Below are positions 10,001 to 18,966 of a stretch of 64,000 nt of DNA, piece by piece (position 1 is the first letter of the stretch; every line of letters begins with the position of its first letter). Both the position numbers and the translations under genes were made by a program. The stretch is taken from positions 248,001 to 312,000 of the forward strand of contig NZ_SJPU01000001.1 in assembly GCF_007860105.1 (NCBI RefSeq). Direction: 5' to 3'. The stretch is from Allorhodopirellula heiligendammensis (GTDB lineage: Bacteria; Planctomycetota; Planctomycetia; Pirellulales; Pirellulaceae). Below the pieces are notes generated by a model, which was not told the origin of the DNA, searched no databases, and saw only the letters and a list, made by a program, of their open reading frames with translations.

Positions 10001-12411
10001 GTCTGCTACGCTACGAGCCAACTCTTCGGGCATGCTCTCAGTTCTGGTGGCACTTACTGCTCGACGACCGACGCCGCGGTGAGATGAGTGACTGGATCGC
10101 AGGGTTTGCGAAGTTAGCTCGCGCTTATCCCAATGCAAAACCTGCGGTGCAGTTTCGTGAACGACTGAGCGAACTCGCGCTTGCCGATGCCGATACTTGG
10201 CGTCCTCTCTTTGGCCCGCATCTCTCCGCAGACCGGATTGCGGCATACCTCTTCGATGAATTGCTTGTCTCACCGTCGAAGACAACCGCAAGCGGCCGAG
10301 CTGCAGACCTGCTGAAAGAATTCCAAGATGCCCTCCCGGCATCGGATCGCAAAAAATGGCTGGTTGCAGGCCTGCAGAACAATGCGGAAGATCCCACCCG
10401 CTTGTTCGTGCTCACAAGGAATTGGGTTGACGCTTTCTTGACCAAACAGCAGGCAGGGACTGATCAAGATGTCGATCCCGCAAGCGGCTATCGCGATGAG
10501 ATTGCCTGGTTGGTAATGAGTGAGGTCGTCGGCCAAACAGACTCGAAGTCCATGGCAATGCAACCTCGCAGCGATGTGGGCGAAGCCGAATCAATCGTCA
10601 GCCGGTTGAACATTATCGACGTGCCCGTAGCCGTTGCGATCGGTTCCCTCGTCGGCAGCCACGATCGAATCTCCAACGGTGAAATGACACTTCATTTCCA
10701 CGATTTCCTACATCGACTGCGGACGTATCGGGAATCAGTGGTACCGCGATTTCGGGCATTGCACGTCGCCAAGGCGGAGTTGGTTAAAAATGCTCGTGAC
10801 TCCATGCGTCTGGACGAGTTCAAGCCCAAGGTGCTCAGCAGTTTCGTACGCAACCAATTGCTCGACGACGTCTACCTGCCACTGATTGGTGATAACTTGG
10901 CCAAACAGATGGGCGTTGCGGGAGCGGACAAACGCACCGATCGAATGGGACTACTATTGCTGATCTCTCCGCCCGGCTATGGCAAGACAACATTAATGGA
11001 ATACGTCGCTAATCGTCTCGGCCTCGTGTTCATGAAGATCAATGGTCCCGCGATCGGCCACGCTGTGACCTCACTCGACCCTGCAGAAGCCCCCAATGCC
11101 GCTGCCCGCGAAGAAGTCGAGCGGTTGAACCTGGCGCTCGAAATGGGCGATAACGTGATGCTGTATCTCGATGATATTCAGCACACCCATCCCGAGCTCC
11201 TACAGAAATTCATCTCACTGTGCGATGCAACGCGGAAAATTGAGGGTGTTCGCCATGGCAAAACTCGCACCTACGACCTTCGCGGCCGACGCGTGGCTGT
11301 GGTGATGGCAGGGAACCCGTACACCGAGAGCGGTGATCGTTTCCAAGTCCCGGATATGCTTTCCAACCGCGCAGACGTCTACAATCTCGGCGAGATCATT
11401 GGCGACAAAGCAGACGCGTTCGAGATGAGCTATATCGAAAACTGTCTATCCAGTAACACGACCCTGGCCCCCCTCTCAGCGGCACCACCAGTCGACGCTC
11501 GCAGAATTGCGATGGCGGCTCGGCGAGATTCGATTGAAGGCATTGAACTGGAAAGCAATTTTTCGCTCGACCAAGTCCGCGATATGTTCGAGGTCACGCG
11601 CAAATTACTGCGGGTGCGTGACGTGGTCCTACGCGTCAATCGCGCGTATATCCGCTCTGCCGCCCAAGCCGATTCCTATCGCACCGAACCACCCTTCAAA
11701 TTGCAAGGCAGCTATCGGAACATGAACCGCATCGCTGAGCGCGTGGCGCCGGTGATGAACGATGCAGAACTGCAAACTCTGATTGTTAGCAACTATGAAC
11801 AAGACGCACAAACGTTGACCACCGATAACGAAGCCAACGTGCTAAAGTTCAAAGAGTTGATGGGAATCATGACGCCCGCGGAAACCCAGCGTTGGGACGC
11901 AATCAAATATGCATTCGTTGAAAGTGTGCGGATGGCCGGCATGGATAGCGAAGATCAAGTCGGACAGGTACTACGGCAGCTCGCCTCGATGCGCGACGGA
12001 TTAGAATCGATTCGGCAGGTCCTCGCCAAAGCCATCGCGATGACAGATCACTCTGGTGAGGAACGGATGGACGCCCGTGTTGACACGCTGAGACAGTCCC
12101 TACTGGCCATTGGCGAGTCACTCAGCCATCAGCTGCACGCTACCGGAGGAAAGATTGAGGACCTGGCTCGTCAAAACGCCGCCGCGCCGGTCGAGCAGAA
12201 AGTGCTCGTACAGCACAAGGTACCACGTGTGATGGCCGAGCTGATTAAAGGGCAATTCCACTTAATGCAAGAATGGATGCGTCCGCTGCTAGCGGAATCC
12301 ATTGATAACGGCCGCGACCTCGACCGTTTACTCAACCAGCTCGATCAAATGATGCAGACCTATCAAGACGTCGAAGACGTACTCGACCCACCGGCGGGTG
12401 ATGTCGACTGA
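7084..12411 (+). CDS. Giant AAA+ ATPase, DUF3686/'DNA repair ATPase' type
   Basis: A 1775-residue protein. The N-terminal half (about 1-450) is an unfamiliar domain that I recall as DUF3686, annotated loosely as 'ATPase involved in DNA repair'. The middle (about 480-830) is largely coiled coil. A AAA+ module lies at about 1290-1460: Walker A PPGYGKTT (1296-1303, Lys1301), Walker B VMLYLDDI (1358-1365), then VVMAGNPYTE as a sensor-1-like strand, in MoxR-like style. A helical C-terminal tail follows. No membrane segment is seen. Placement directly after the flotillin suggests an ATPase working at flotillin-marked membrane. The DNA-repair label is not supported by any DNA-binding motif I can see. 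Confidence 0.75.
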   Translation: MTDTQLAGGTYEILRNRLNESAGDLRTRLGELNADRSEVFGNIETRLIATQRITTEHNCIARDIVSIGDHFVFGYNVQFGLKTEIHLPDVFAIYRMEAHEFHRESLDLISDPKFVRDFEELYRFYKGTTFLRFFVAGPILHMVFQVGRTASDIKSFKWRVVNGDVEYIDNRSDHEVRRPDQHAFAWQRATRDMHRYGDHPHISIEDRVFVETVGGDLTIKVENNTASGEGIYAEPVDNPDQKLDDAETYYAIVGNLVLLKIKPYQENAFRYIVFSGKVNQAVRLDEIQHACVMLPGDQGLIFPGGYYLQSGEFKRFDHGLADMRYERTIASPNGEDYLYLFSNLDQGTYVQLRYNQIRQNVDTPLVCHGQTFFEAGEMVCFKGNQSPQKHHPIQIWQTPFVSDDFLPPHQTDSMLFKIGNKELVRGMAECSEVLQLIEKDDSYDSLYQDLVKKSGDILDSYFWIDKPETHHLDKPLGEIRGTATAAIEEFEKVTRVRSETKRRTEQVQTAIEQTLKEVERSRFESINDFVAALTRLREHRGHAITLGDLKFADVPLAENLETQLTDATTRLSRRCVEFLLTSDSLAPYHSAIAAADAKVAAVDSVSNAKELESEIDTAASELELLTETVSNLRIDDATQRTDIIDAIGDVFAMVNRVRSALKNRRRDLVGIEGRAEFASQMKLLQQSTAGYLDVCDTPARCDEYMTKVMVSLEELEGRFAEFDEFIETLAERREEIYTAFESRKVSLLEKRNQRAESLASAADRILKGIASRVTAMESSDAIASYFAGDLMVAKIRSLIDELDELGDAVRVGDLQGRLKVIREDATRGLKDRQDLFEDGGDVIRLGQRKFAVNTQPLDLTTVYRGGDLCLHLTGTQFFEPMSDPRLDAARELWDQPLISENRDVYRAEFLAMDLFESIHSDLAEHHADGNTVEQAWVSQQMNGRFDEGYAKGVHDVDATAILNALLKIDERLGLLRYEPTLRACSQFWWHLLLDDRRRGEMSDWIAGFAKLARAYPNAKPAVQFRERLSELALADADTWRPLFGPHLSADRIAAYLFDELLVSPSKTTASGRAADLLKEFQDALPASDRKKWLVAGLQNNAEDPTRLFVLTRNWVDAFLTKQQAGTDQDVDPASGYRDEIAWLVMSEVVGQTDSKSMAMQPRSDVGEAESIVSRLNIIDVPVAVAIGSLVGSHDRISNGEMTLHFHDFLHRLRTYRESVVPRFRALHVAKAELVKNARDSMRLDEFKPKVLSSFVRNQLLDDVYLPLIGDNLAKQMGVAGADKRTDRMGLLLLISPPGYGKTTLMEYVANRLGLVFMKINGPAIGHAVTSLDPAEAPNAAAREEVERLNLALEMGDNVMLYLDDIQHTHPELLQKFISLCDATRKIEGVRHGKTRTYDLRGRRVAVVMAGNPYTESGDRFQVPDMLSNRADVYNLGEIIGDKADAFEMSYIENCLSSNTTLAPLSAAPPVDARRIAMAARRDSIEGIELESNFSLDQVRDMFEVTRKLLRVRDVVLRVNRAYIRSAAQADSYRTEPPFKLQGSYRNMNRIAERVAPVMNDAELQTLIVSNYEQDAQTLTTDNEANVLKFKELMGIMTPAETQRWDAIKYAFVESVRMAGMDSEDQVGQVLRQLASMRDGLESIRQVLAKAIAMTDHSGEERMDARVDTLRQSLLAIGESLSHQLHATGGKIEDLARQNAAAPVEQKVLVQHKVPRVMAELIKGQFHLMQEWMRPLLAESIDNGRDLDRLLNQLDQMMQTYQDVEDVLDPPAGDVD

Positions 12412-12623
12412 ATTGCGGATTCGCGACGATGACTGAATCTCAAGGGTGCTAAGGCCCCTTCAGCCCCCATTAAACGGCCAAGTCAAGCTGTCATGCGGGA
12501 CCTCCTCAACAAAAACGGCGTAAGGGCTACCCAACCTCTCCGCCCGTCCATAGGCTAAACGTTCCCAAGGCAGGTTGCCGAGAGGAGTGCCCTTGCTGTT
12601 TCAATCCAAGTGGAGACCCATGA

Positions 12624-13523
12624 ATGATCGGACTTTTCGGATCCACCGGCTATGTCGGACAATCGATCGCCCATGTGCTAACCCAGCGCGGCCTTGATTT
12701 TCTGCCGATTCGCCATCGCCAAATTCAAGGGATCACCTCCGAATCACTGGCATCCATCCTCCGTGACCACGGAATCGACTTCCTGATCAATAGCGCCGGC
12801 TACACTGGAAAGCCAAATGTCGACGCTTGCGAACTTGATAAGGCCAACTGCTTGGACGGCAATGCGACCCTGGTGGGACGCATCCGCGAAGCCTGTGAGC
12901 TCGCAGGGATCCCCTTTGGACATGTGTCGAGCGGGTGCATTTTTACAGGTAGTCACGCCGATGGGACCGGGTTCACCGAAGCTGAGCCGCCGAACTTCAG
13001 CTTTCGGCAAAACAACTGTAGTTTTTACTCCGGAACCAAGGCGCTCGGTGAAGAAATGCTGGCCGATTGCGAGTCGTGCTATGTTTGGCGACTGCGAATC
13101 CCCTTTGATCATCGCGATTCACCCCGCAATTATCTGAGCAAGGTGCAGCGGTACGATCGGTTGTTGGAAGCGACCAATAGCCTGTCACATCTGGGCGAAT
13201 TCGCATCCGCATGTGTCGACTCATGGGTGCAGCGAATTCCGTTCGGAATTTACAACGTCGTCAACGGTGGCAGCATCACCACACGCCGAGTCACCGAACT
13301 GATCGCCGAATCCCTCCCCCGTGACCGTTCCTACGAATTCTTCGATGATGAGGTTGAGTTCATGGCCAAGGCCGCCACCACGCCTCGCTCGAATTGCGTT
13401 TTAGACAACTCGAAAATTCTGGCAGCAGGTATTGCGATGCGGCCCGTCGAAGATGCGATCCGCGACGCTCTTGAGCATTGGCAACCGGAAACGTCGATGA
13501 ACGAAAATCGTCAGCTGACGTAG
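12624..13523 (+). CDS. NAD(P)-dependent sugar reductase/epimerase, RmlD-like SDR
   Basis: A 299-residue extended short-chain dehydrogenase. GGAG at 12612-12615 supports ATG 12624. The Rossmann start is GLFGSTGYVGQ (GxxGxxG), and the active site is YSGTK (YxxxK). DFLINSAGYTGKPNVDACE matches the RmlD (dTDP-4-dehydrorhamnose reductase) style of NxAAYTxVDxAE. It probably reduces or epimerises a nucleotide-linked keto-sugar for the polysaccharide genes that follow. rmlA and rmlB lie 47 kb away in the same window, so it may complete a dTDP-deoxysugar pathway. No rmlC is present, so assignment as RmlD itself is not secure. Confidence 0.75.
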   Translation: MIGLFGSTGYVGQSIAHVLTQRGLDFLPIRHRQIQGITSESLASILRDHGIDFLINSAGYTGKPNVDACELDKANCLDGNATLVGRIREACELAGIPFGHVSSGCIFTGSHADGTGFTEAEPPNFSFRQNNCSFYSGTKALGEEMLADCESCYVWRLRIPFDHRDSPRNYLSKVQRYDRLLEATNSLSHLGEFASACVDSWVQRIPFGIYNVVNGGSITTRRVTELIAESLPRDRSYEFFDDEVEFMAKAATTPRSNCVLDNSKILAAGIAMRPVEDAIRDALEHWQPETSMNENRQLT

Positions 13524-13607
13524 CCGAATATGGCTGGACATTCACATTTGCAAGCTGATAGCGGGTGGGCATTAGCCTTTAATTCTGTGGACGCATCGCG
13601 TCTCATA

Positions 13608-13639
13608 GGAGACAACCGGGGCTGGAGACAACCGAGGCT
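13608..13639 (+). repeat. Two tandem 16-base repeats in the epsI leader
   Basis: GGAGACAACCGGGGCT (13608-13623) is followed directly by GGAGACAACCGAGGCT (13624-13639), one base different. The 11-base core GGAGACAACCG also occurs downstream of feoB (3827-3837), so it may be a dispersed intergenic element. Confidence 0.55.
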
Positions 13640-13725
13640 AGCGCTCACCGGCTAATGAATACGGGCTGGCCAGCCAGCGTGTCACACTTCTCTCGCCTAT
13701 CTCACAATTCCCTCACGCTCGTCTC

Positions 13726-14418
13726 ATGATCACCTCCAAAGTCCGACAAATCATCGCCGTCTGTGTGTTCATGCCACTATCGCTTTTCGTCGTAGCGTTC
13801 AGTTACGTCCAGGGCGGAAACTCATACACGATCGCCCAACCCAAGGTGCAACTCCAATCGATCCCTACCGAGCTGGGAGCATGGTCGGGGGAGGTCACTG
13901 GTCTCTCCGAGCAGGAGTACGACGTTTTGGACGCCGACGATGTGGTCGGTCTCTCACTGCTGGGCCCCAACGGGACGAGTGCCTACGTGCACATGGCGAC
14001 CTGGACAGACAAGACCCTTGTGGGGATGGTATGCCCCCACCACCCGTCAAAATGCTATCAGAATACCGGTTGGAAAACCATTCGCACTCAACAAGACAGT
14101 GTCGACGTGCCCGGTATCGGTTCGGTGCCGGTGACGATCGCAGAAATGCAACGAGACGGTGTTCAGATTGTGATCGCCCACACGTACGAGATTGGTTCTC
14201 ATCATCTCGTCGACGACCAGGGCATTCGTGGTGTCAAGGTGAAACTGTTCGGGCAAGACGAGTGGCCTCCCGTCACTAAGTATCTCATTCAAGTCAACAC
14301 GCCGACGCTGGCCAGCGGATCGGCAGCAGCCAAGCAGATCCTCAGTGAGCTGCTGGTGTGGCATGCTGATCAGGAGGCAGGCGATTCTGCGCCTCCTACC
14401 CAGTCCACAGCGCTCTGA
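13726..14418 (+). CDS. Exosortase-associated EpsI-family protein
   Basis: A 230-residue membrane-anchored protein with one N-terminal hydrophobic segment (about residues 7-27). The rest is the EpsI/DUF3485 domain: the diagnostic motif HHPSKCYQNTGW (105-116), with an invariant cysteine, is intact, and the middle region LGAWSGEVTGL matches the family. EpsI-type proteins accompany exosortases and are often fused to them; here the exosortase is a separate gene 41 kb downstream on the other strand. The role is probably in periplasmic or outer-surface processing coupled to polysaccharide export. It is followed by a 671-base gap. Confidence 0.85.
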   Translation: MITSKVRQIIAVCVFMPLSLFVVAFSYVQGGNSYTIAQPKVQLQSIPTELGAWSGEVTGLSEQEYDVLDADDVVGLSLLGPNGTSAYVHMATWTDKTLVGMVCPHHPSKCYQNTGWKTIRTQQDSVDVPGIGSVPVTIAEMQRDGVQIVIAHTYEIGSHHLVDDQGIRGVKVKLFGQDEWPPVTKYLIQVNTPTLASGSAAAKQILSELLVWHADQEAGDSAPPTQSTAL

Positions 14419-15089
14419 TTGCCCGACTGCGCCGCACAGGCTCGGTGTTGCCATCGGAGCACTGAGACCTGCATGCCTGGGAGCGACGGCACCTACGGAT
14501 CGGTGCACAAGCGTAGCGTCCGCACGCTCCAAATCTCGTCGGTCACGCGAAAAACGGTCTTCAAAAATTGTTCCGTCGAGGCCAATTGGGTTGGACAAAC
14601 ACCTACTCCTGCCACTGAGTGAATGCTGTCCCGCCGCCTGGTGGAACATGAAAGCGACTCTTTCAACACCGGCGGGGCCACTCACCCACCTACACCGAGT
14701 GCCGTATTAACGTTTGCCAAGACGCTGTAAGCGACTGCGCAAAGGGAGTCGAACACACCTGCGATCACGCATCAGCAAAACCTCTTTTCTCAGCCCTTGA
14801 ACCCTCACCACGCCCCGCTAAGGTAACCACAGCCCGGGGTGAAACTGTCACCCAAGTGGACGAAGTCTAGCCCGACGACCCTCTTCGCTTTGTGGACCAA
14901 CGGTGGGCGTTCCAGTTCTATCGCGTTGGCGGGCGGGCTGAGTGCGTTCGACTGCTCCTCGATTCGCCCCCTCAATTGGCTCCTGAAATGGCGTTATACT
15001 TCGCTGCAGTTTGCCAGGGTAAGAATTTGCCGTGAACCGAAAGAGGCTCATAATGCGTGTTCGGGTGACGCAGTGCGTGTGAAATCTCA
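14419..15089. other. Long gap between epsI and the first Wzy-like gene
   Basis: Several short open frames exist here on both strands, but none has a recognisable domain, a good ribosome-binding site or composition like the neighbours. I see no tRNA or clear regulatory motif. It may hold promoters for the polysaccharide operon, or decayed coding sequence. Confidence 0.4.
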
Positions 15090-16445
15090 ATGAGTTTTTT
15101 GGTTCCAATTGCGCTGTTCACTTGGATCCCGTTTGTGATCCTGCTGCACCTGTGGCTGCCAGCCCGGAAAGCAACGAGTTATGCCTTCGCTGCCGGCTGG
15201 TGCTTCCTGCCAATGGCGGGGTACGCGTTACCGGCCCTGCCTGACTACACCAAAATGTCGGCCACGTCGGTCGGCGCCTTGATGGGGATCGCCATCTCAG
15301 CACCGCATCTCCTGATGCGATTCCGGTTCAGTCGCTATGACGTGCCCGTAGCGATCTTCATGATCGAGCCCTTTTTCACCAGCGTTACCAACGGACTAGG
15401 ACCATACGACGGGCTAGCTTCCACACTGACGACCACCGTCACTTGGGTACTGCCCTACGCTATTGGTCGTGTGGTGTATTGCACGCCGCAGGACATCGAG
15501 TCACTCGTGACAGCCATTCTCGTCTGCGGGCTGCTATACGTGCCGCTGTGCTTGTGGGAGATCCGCATGAGCCCCCAGCTACACCTTCAAGTCTACGGCT
15601 TTTATCAACATAGTTTTGCACAGACGATGCGAGGCGGAGGCTTTCGGCCGATCGTATTTATGCAACATGGGTTGCAGGTCGCGTTGTGGATGGGCGGGTG
15701 TGTCATCCTCGTTGGGTTCCTGTGGATAGGCGCTCGTGTCAAGAAAGTCTCTCAGTATCCAGTCTGGCTGGTCGCCGTCATCCTCGGGGGCACATTTGTA
15801 CTCCTGAAGTCTCTCGGAGCGTTGGTGCTAGTAGCGCTCGGATGCGTTGCTCTGGCATTGTGCAAGCTCGGATGGACACGATCAGCGGCGCTGTTATTCC
15901 CACTGTTGTTATGTGGTTACATCGGCGGTCGTGTCACGGGCACCGTTTCAGGCGAACGATTGATTGAAACGGTCACCAATTACGCCTCCAAAGAGCGAGC
16001 GGATTCCCTTAAATTCCGTTTCGACAATGAGAATTTGCTGATCGACAAAGCGTTGCAGCGGCCGATCCTGGGCTGGGGCGGATGGGATCGCAACCGGGTC
16101 CGCACGGAAAGTGGGGGCATGACAACCACCGACGGCTGGTGGATCATCTTATTGGGCATCCGCGGATCGCTCGGGATGATTTGCTTCTACTTGATGCTGC
16201 TCTGGGCACCGACGGTATGGTTGCTCAAGAGTCAACCGAAGACGTGGCATCTCCAACCCGCCGCAGCCATGGTCAGCGGCTTGGCGGTGATCGCGGGCAT
16301 GAACGCGATTGATTCCTTGCCCAACGCGATGATCGTCCCGATCACCATCGTCTCCTCGGGTGCGATTGTATCGGTCGTTAACGCACGAAAATCGAATGTG
16401 GTCAGACGGCATCCTGGTGCGCCAGTGACGGCCATGCTGATCTGA
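15090..16445 (+). CDS. O-antigen polymerase/ligase-like membrane protein (first copy)
   Basis: A 451-residue integral membrane protein with roughly ten to twelve hydrophobic segments. It fits the Wzy/WaaL family by topology and by the motif LQRPILGWGGWDRNR late in the protein, the usual place for the conserved 'P-hGxG' segment after the large periplasmic loop. Such proteins polymerise lipid-linked repeat units or ligate glycans in the periplasm. A second protein with the matching motif (QHPIVGWGDINFW) is encoded at 44900-46258. Sequence does not separate polymerase from ligase. Confidence 0.75.
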   Translation: MSFLVPIALFTWIPFVILLHLWLPARKATSYAFAAGWCFLPMAGYALPALPDYTKMSATSVGALMGIAISAPHLLMRFRFSRYDVPVAIFMIEPFFTSVTNGLGPYDGLASTLTTTVTWVLPYAIGRVVYCTPQDIESLVTAILVCGLLYVPLCLWEIRMSPQLHLQVYGFYQHSFAQTMRGGGFRPIVFMQHGLQVALWMGGCVILVGFLWIGARVKKVSQYPVWLVAVILGGTFVLLKSLGALVLVALGCVALALCKLGWTRSAALLFPLLLCGYIGGRVTGTVSGERLIETVTNYASKERADSLKFRFDNENLLIDKALQRPILGWGGWDRNRVRTESGGMTTTDGWWIILLGIRGSLGMICFYLMLLWAPTVWLLKSQPKTWHLQPAAAMVSGLAVIAGMNAIDSLPNAMIVPITIVSSGAIVSVVNARKSNVVRRHPGAPVTAMLI

Positions 16446-16650
16446 GCTTGAGCCCGCGCGGCCGCAGCCTGCAATATGTATCGACAGCCGTCAATCGAAA
16501 CACCGTAAATAAGTACCAGTCATTTTTCCTGAAGAACCCTATGAAGCGTTGCCAGCACGCACCGATGTGGTGTTTGCAACGCTCCCCTTCCAGGGTCACT
16601 ATGGAACGACAGCGGTTTCGGGAATCACAGCGGTACCGTAGCTACAGAAA

Positions 16651-17532
16651 ATGACAATGGAAATACCCTCCAACCCTAAGGTTGCTGCATTGGAAACACG
16701 AATCTACAGTCCTGAGCCAGCAATCCAGCACCCAGCAGTGCTTATCAAGGATCTGATCCGAGATATCAATGCTGGACGAGAATTGGCTTGGCGGCTATTC
16801 ACGCGTGACCTGAAGGCCATGTACCGGCAGACCTATCTTGGCTACGTGTGGGCGTTCCTCCCGCCCCTTGTAGCGTCCGCAACGTTCATCTTCCTGCAAA
16901 GCCAAGGGATTACGAGAATCGAGGGCACCGGAATCGCGTACGCAGCCTTTGCCATGATGGGCACCCTACTGTGGCAAACCTTCGTCGAAGCAATGCAAAG
17001 CCCATTGCTAGCGGTACAGAACGCGAAACCAATGCTCGCCAAGATTAATTTCCCAAGAGAAGCGATCTTGATGGCAGGTCTATACATGGTTGTTTTCAAC
17101 TTCTTGATACGGCTGGTATTGCTCGTTGTTGTGATGGCCATTTGGCAGGTCGTCCCCGGTGCGACAGTGGTCCTATTTCCGCTGATGATGCTAGGTCTGC
17201 TGCTTGCCGGATTTTGCATTGGCCTGGCGCTTGTGCCAGTCGGCGGACTTTATGGCGACGTCGGCAAGGCAATTCCGATCGTCGCTGGTTTCTGGATGCT
17301 TCTCACACCGGTAGTGTATCCAGCTCGCACCGAAGGACTGGCGGGCGTGTTAGCCGTCTGGAATCCGGTCTCACCTTTAATCACCACCGCGAGAGCAACC
17401 CTAACTGGGCAACCTCTCGAACATCTGGCAGCGGCAATTGTGGTCATTCTAATAGCATTTTTAATTTCATTGGCAGGCCTGCTTGCTTTTCGCCTCATCA
17501 TGCCTCACTTGATCGAGCGCATGGGGGGGTAG
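16651..17532 (+). CDS. ABC-2 type polysaccharide export permease (Wzm-like)
   Basis: A 293-residue permease with about six membrane helices. The stretch ELAWRLFTRDLKAMYRQTYLG before the first helix is the amphipathic entry typical of O-antigen and teichoic acid exporters (Wzm/TagG). LTPVVYPA and NPVSPLI near the C-terminus are also family-typical. It would form the channel through which a lipid-linked glycan is flipped across the inner membrane. Its ATPase partner follows 140 bases later. A second in-frame ATG is at 16657; neither start has a strong ribosome-binding site. Confidence 0.9.
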   Translation: MTMEIPSNPKVAALETRIYSPEPAIQHPAVLIKDLIRDINAGRELAWRLFTRDLKAMYRQTYLGYVWAFLPPLVASATFIFLQSQGITRIEGTGIAYAAFAMMGTLLWQTFVEAMQSPLLAVQNAKPMLAKINFPREAILMAGLYMVVFNFLIRLVLLVVVMAIWQVVPGATVVLFPLMMLGLLLAGFCIGLALVPVGGLYGDVGKAIPIVAGFWMLLTPVVYPARTEGLAGVLAVWNPVSPLITTARATLTGQPLEHLAAAIVVILIAFLISLAGLLAFRLIMPHLIERMGG

Positions 17533-17672
17533 TGTTGAGTACACGTGTATTCCTCCGCGGAAGCCGCGTGCTCCATCACTTGCTGAGTATCTCGTTTCCA
17601 GAATTAACCCCACCTTCGTAGCAAACGGTGTTTCTGCGAGCAAGCTTTAGTACCGATTATAAAAGCGGCATC

Positions 17673-18950
17673 ATGCAATTGAAAAACACACAATCCTCGG
17701 AAGCGTTTAATCTCGAGGCATCCGATATCGAGGAATCGAGTTGCGACGCAGAAGTGCTGCTTACAGCAGAACACGTACATAAGAAATTCTGCCGCAGCTT
17801 AAAGAGGAGCTTGTGGTATGGAATGAAGGATGTGACGAATGAACTAAATCCATTCTCACATGACACCAACAGCAATCTGCATGAACGTAACTGGAATGCA
17901 GATGCCCACCTGCGGCAGGAAGAATTCTATGCAATCCGCGACGTTTCCTTTGAACTTAGGCGTGGGGAATGCTTGGGTCTGATAGGGCATAACGGCGCAG
18001 GAAAGACAACTCTATTAAAAATGCTCAACGGCCTCATCAAGCCAGACCATGGCAAGATCCAGGTACGTGGACGAGTGGGGGCATTGATAGCGCTAGGAGC
18101 CGGCTTCAATCCAATCCTGTCTGGTCGCGAAAACGTATATATTAACGCCGCGGTCTTAGGACTAAAGAAAAAAGAAATTGACGATAAACTGGAGGAAATA
18201 ATCGATTTCGCCGAAATCGGAGAATTCATCGATGCTCCAGTACAAAGCTACTCGTCTGGAATGCAAGTGCGTCTCGGATTCGCAGTAGCCACGTCACTAA
18301 AGCCAGACGTGCTGATCTTGGACGAAGTATTGGCTGTCGGGGATGCCGCATTTCGAGCCAAATGCGAGCTGACGCTAAGCCGGCTGATCAAAAACTCAGC
18401 TGTAATACTCGTTTCACACAACCCACTGCACATAAGCCGCCTTTGCCAGAGAGTCCTGTGGCTCCAGCGAGGTTGCGTTGTGGGAGAGGGCGACCCAGGC
18501 GAAAACCTGCGTCGCTACGCTTCTAGCTTAGACGTCAAGAAAACAGGGGATTCAAGCGCATTGGTGGTAAATCACCTTGAGAACTTCAGACTTATCAACA
18601 GCGAGTTACCAACTCAGTATCGAGATCGCCTTAAGCTCGGTGTCACATTTCGATCAACCAAGAAAATCGAAGTGAGAATAGTAGTAATAGGAATCCATGA
18701 CAAGAGACAAGGGCAAGTGGCGCAGTCGACGATTGACACCAATCTATGCATCAATGGCGAAGCAACAATTGCTTTTGAAACTGGTGAAATCGAGTTAAGA
18801 GATGGTGACTATACAGTTACGCTGGCGTTCTACGGAAAAGAAATATCAGAACTTTACCTGCGGGCCACAAACTTCGTTGAATTCAACTTAGACTCCGGCA
18901 TGGTCAGTCACGCAGCATATAATTTCCAAACCTCCCTGAAACTCGCTTAG
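17673..18950 (+). CDS. Polysaccharide ABC transporter ATPase (Wzt-like) with C-terminal carbohydrate domain
   Basis: About 425 residues from ATG 17673; a GTG at 17628 would add 15. The nucleotide-binding domain shows Walker A GHNGAGKTT (105-113), the TagH/Wzt-type loop ALGAGFNPILSGREN, signature SYSSGMQVR (about 192-200) and Walker B VLILDEV (213-219). Roughly residues 290-425 form a beta-rich domain like the Wzt C-terminal domain that recognises the finished glycan end. A long insertion before the nucleotide-binding domain (about 20-75) is also typical of Wzt/TagH. Base composition is AT-richer than that of most neighbours, continuing into the next gene, which hints at transfer. Confidence 0.9.
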   Translation: MQLKNTQSSEAFNLEASDIEESSCDAEVLLTAEHVHKKFCRSLKRSLWYGMKDVTNELNPFSHDTNSNLHERNWNADAHLRQEEFYAIRDVSFELRRGECLGLIGHNGAGKTTLLKMLNGLIKPDHGKIQVRGRVGALIALGAGFNPILSGRENVYINAAVLGLKKKEIDDKLEEIIDFAEIGEFIDAPVQSYSSGMQVRLGFAVATSLKPDVLILDEVLAVGDAAFRAKCELTLSRLIKNSAVILVSHNPLHISRLCQRVLWLQRGCVVGEGDPGENLRRYASSLDVKKTGDSSALVVNHLENFRLINSELPTQYRDRLKLGVTFRSTKKIEVRIVVIGIHDKRQGQVAQSTIDTNLCINGEATIAFETGEIELRDGDYTVTLAFYGKEISELYLRATNFVEFNLDSGMVSHAAYNFQTSLKLA

Positions 18951-18966
18951 CGCTACGCATTCCCAG

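Noticed and set aside
14047-14685. Minus-strand 212-codon frame opposite epsI
   Set aside because: More than half is antisense to the well supported EpsI gene; its composition is that of a shadow frame, rich in Arg and Ser with no domain.
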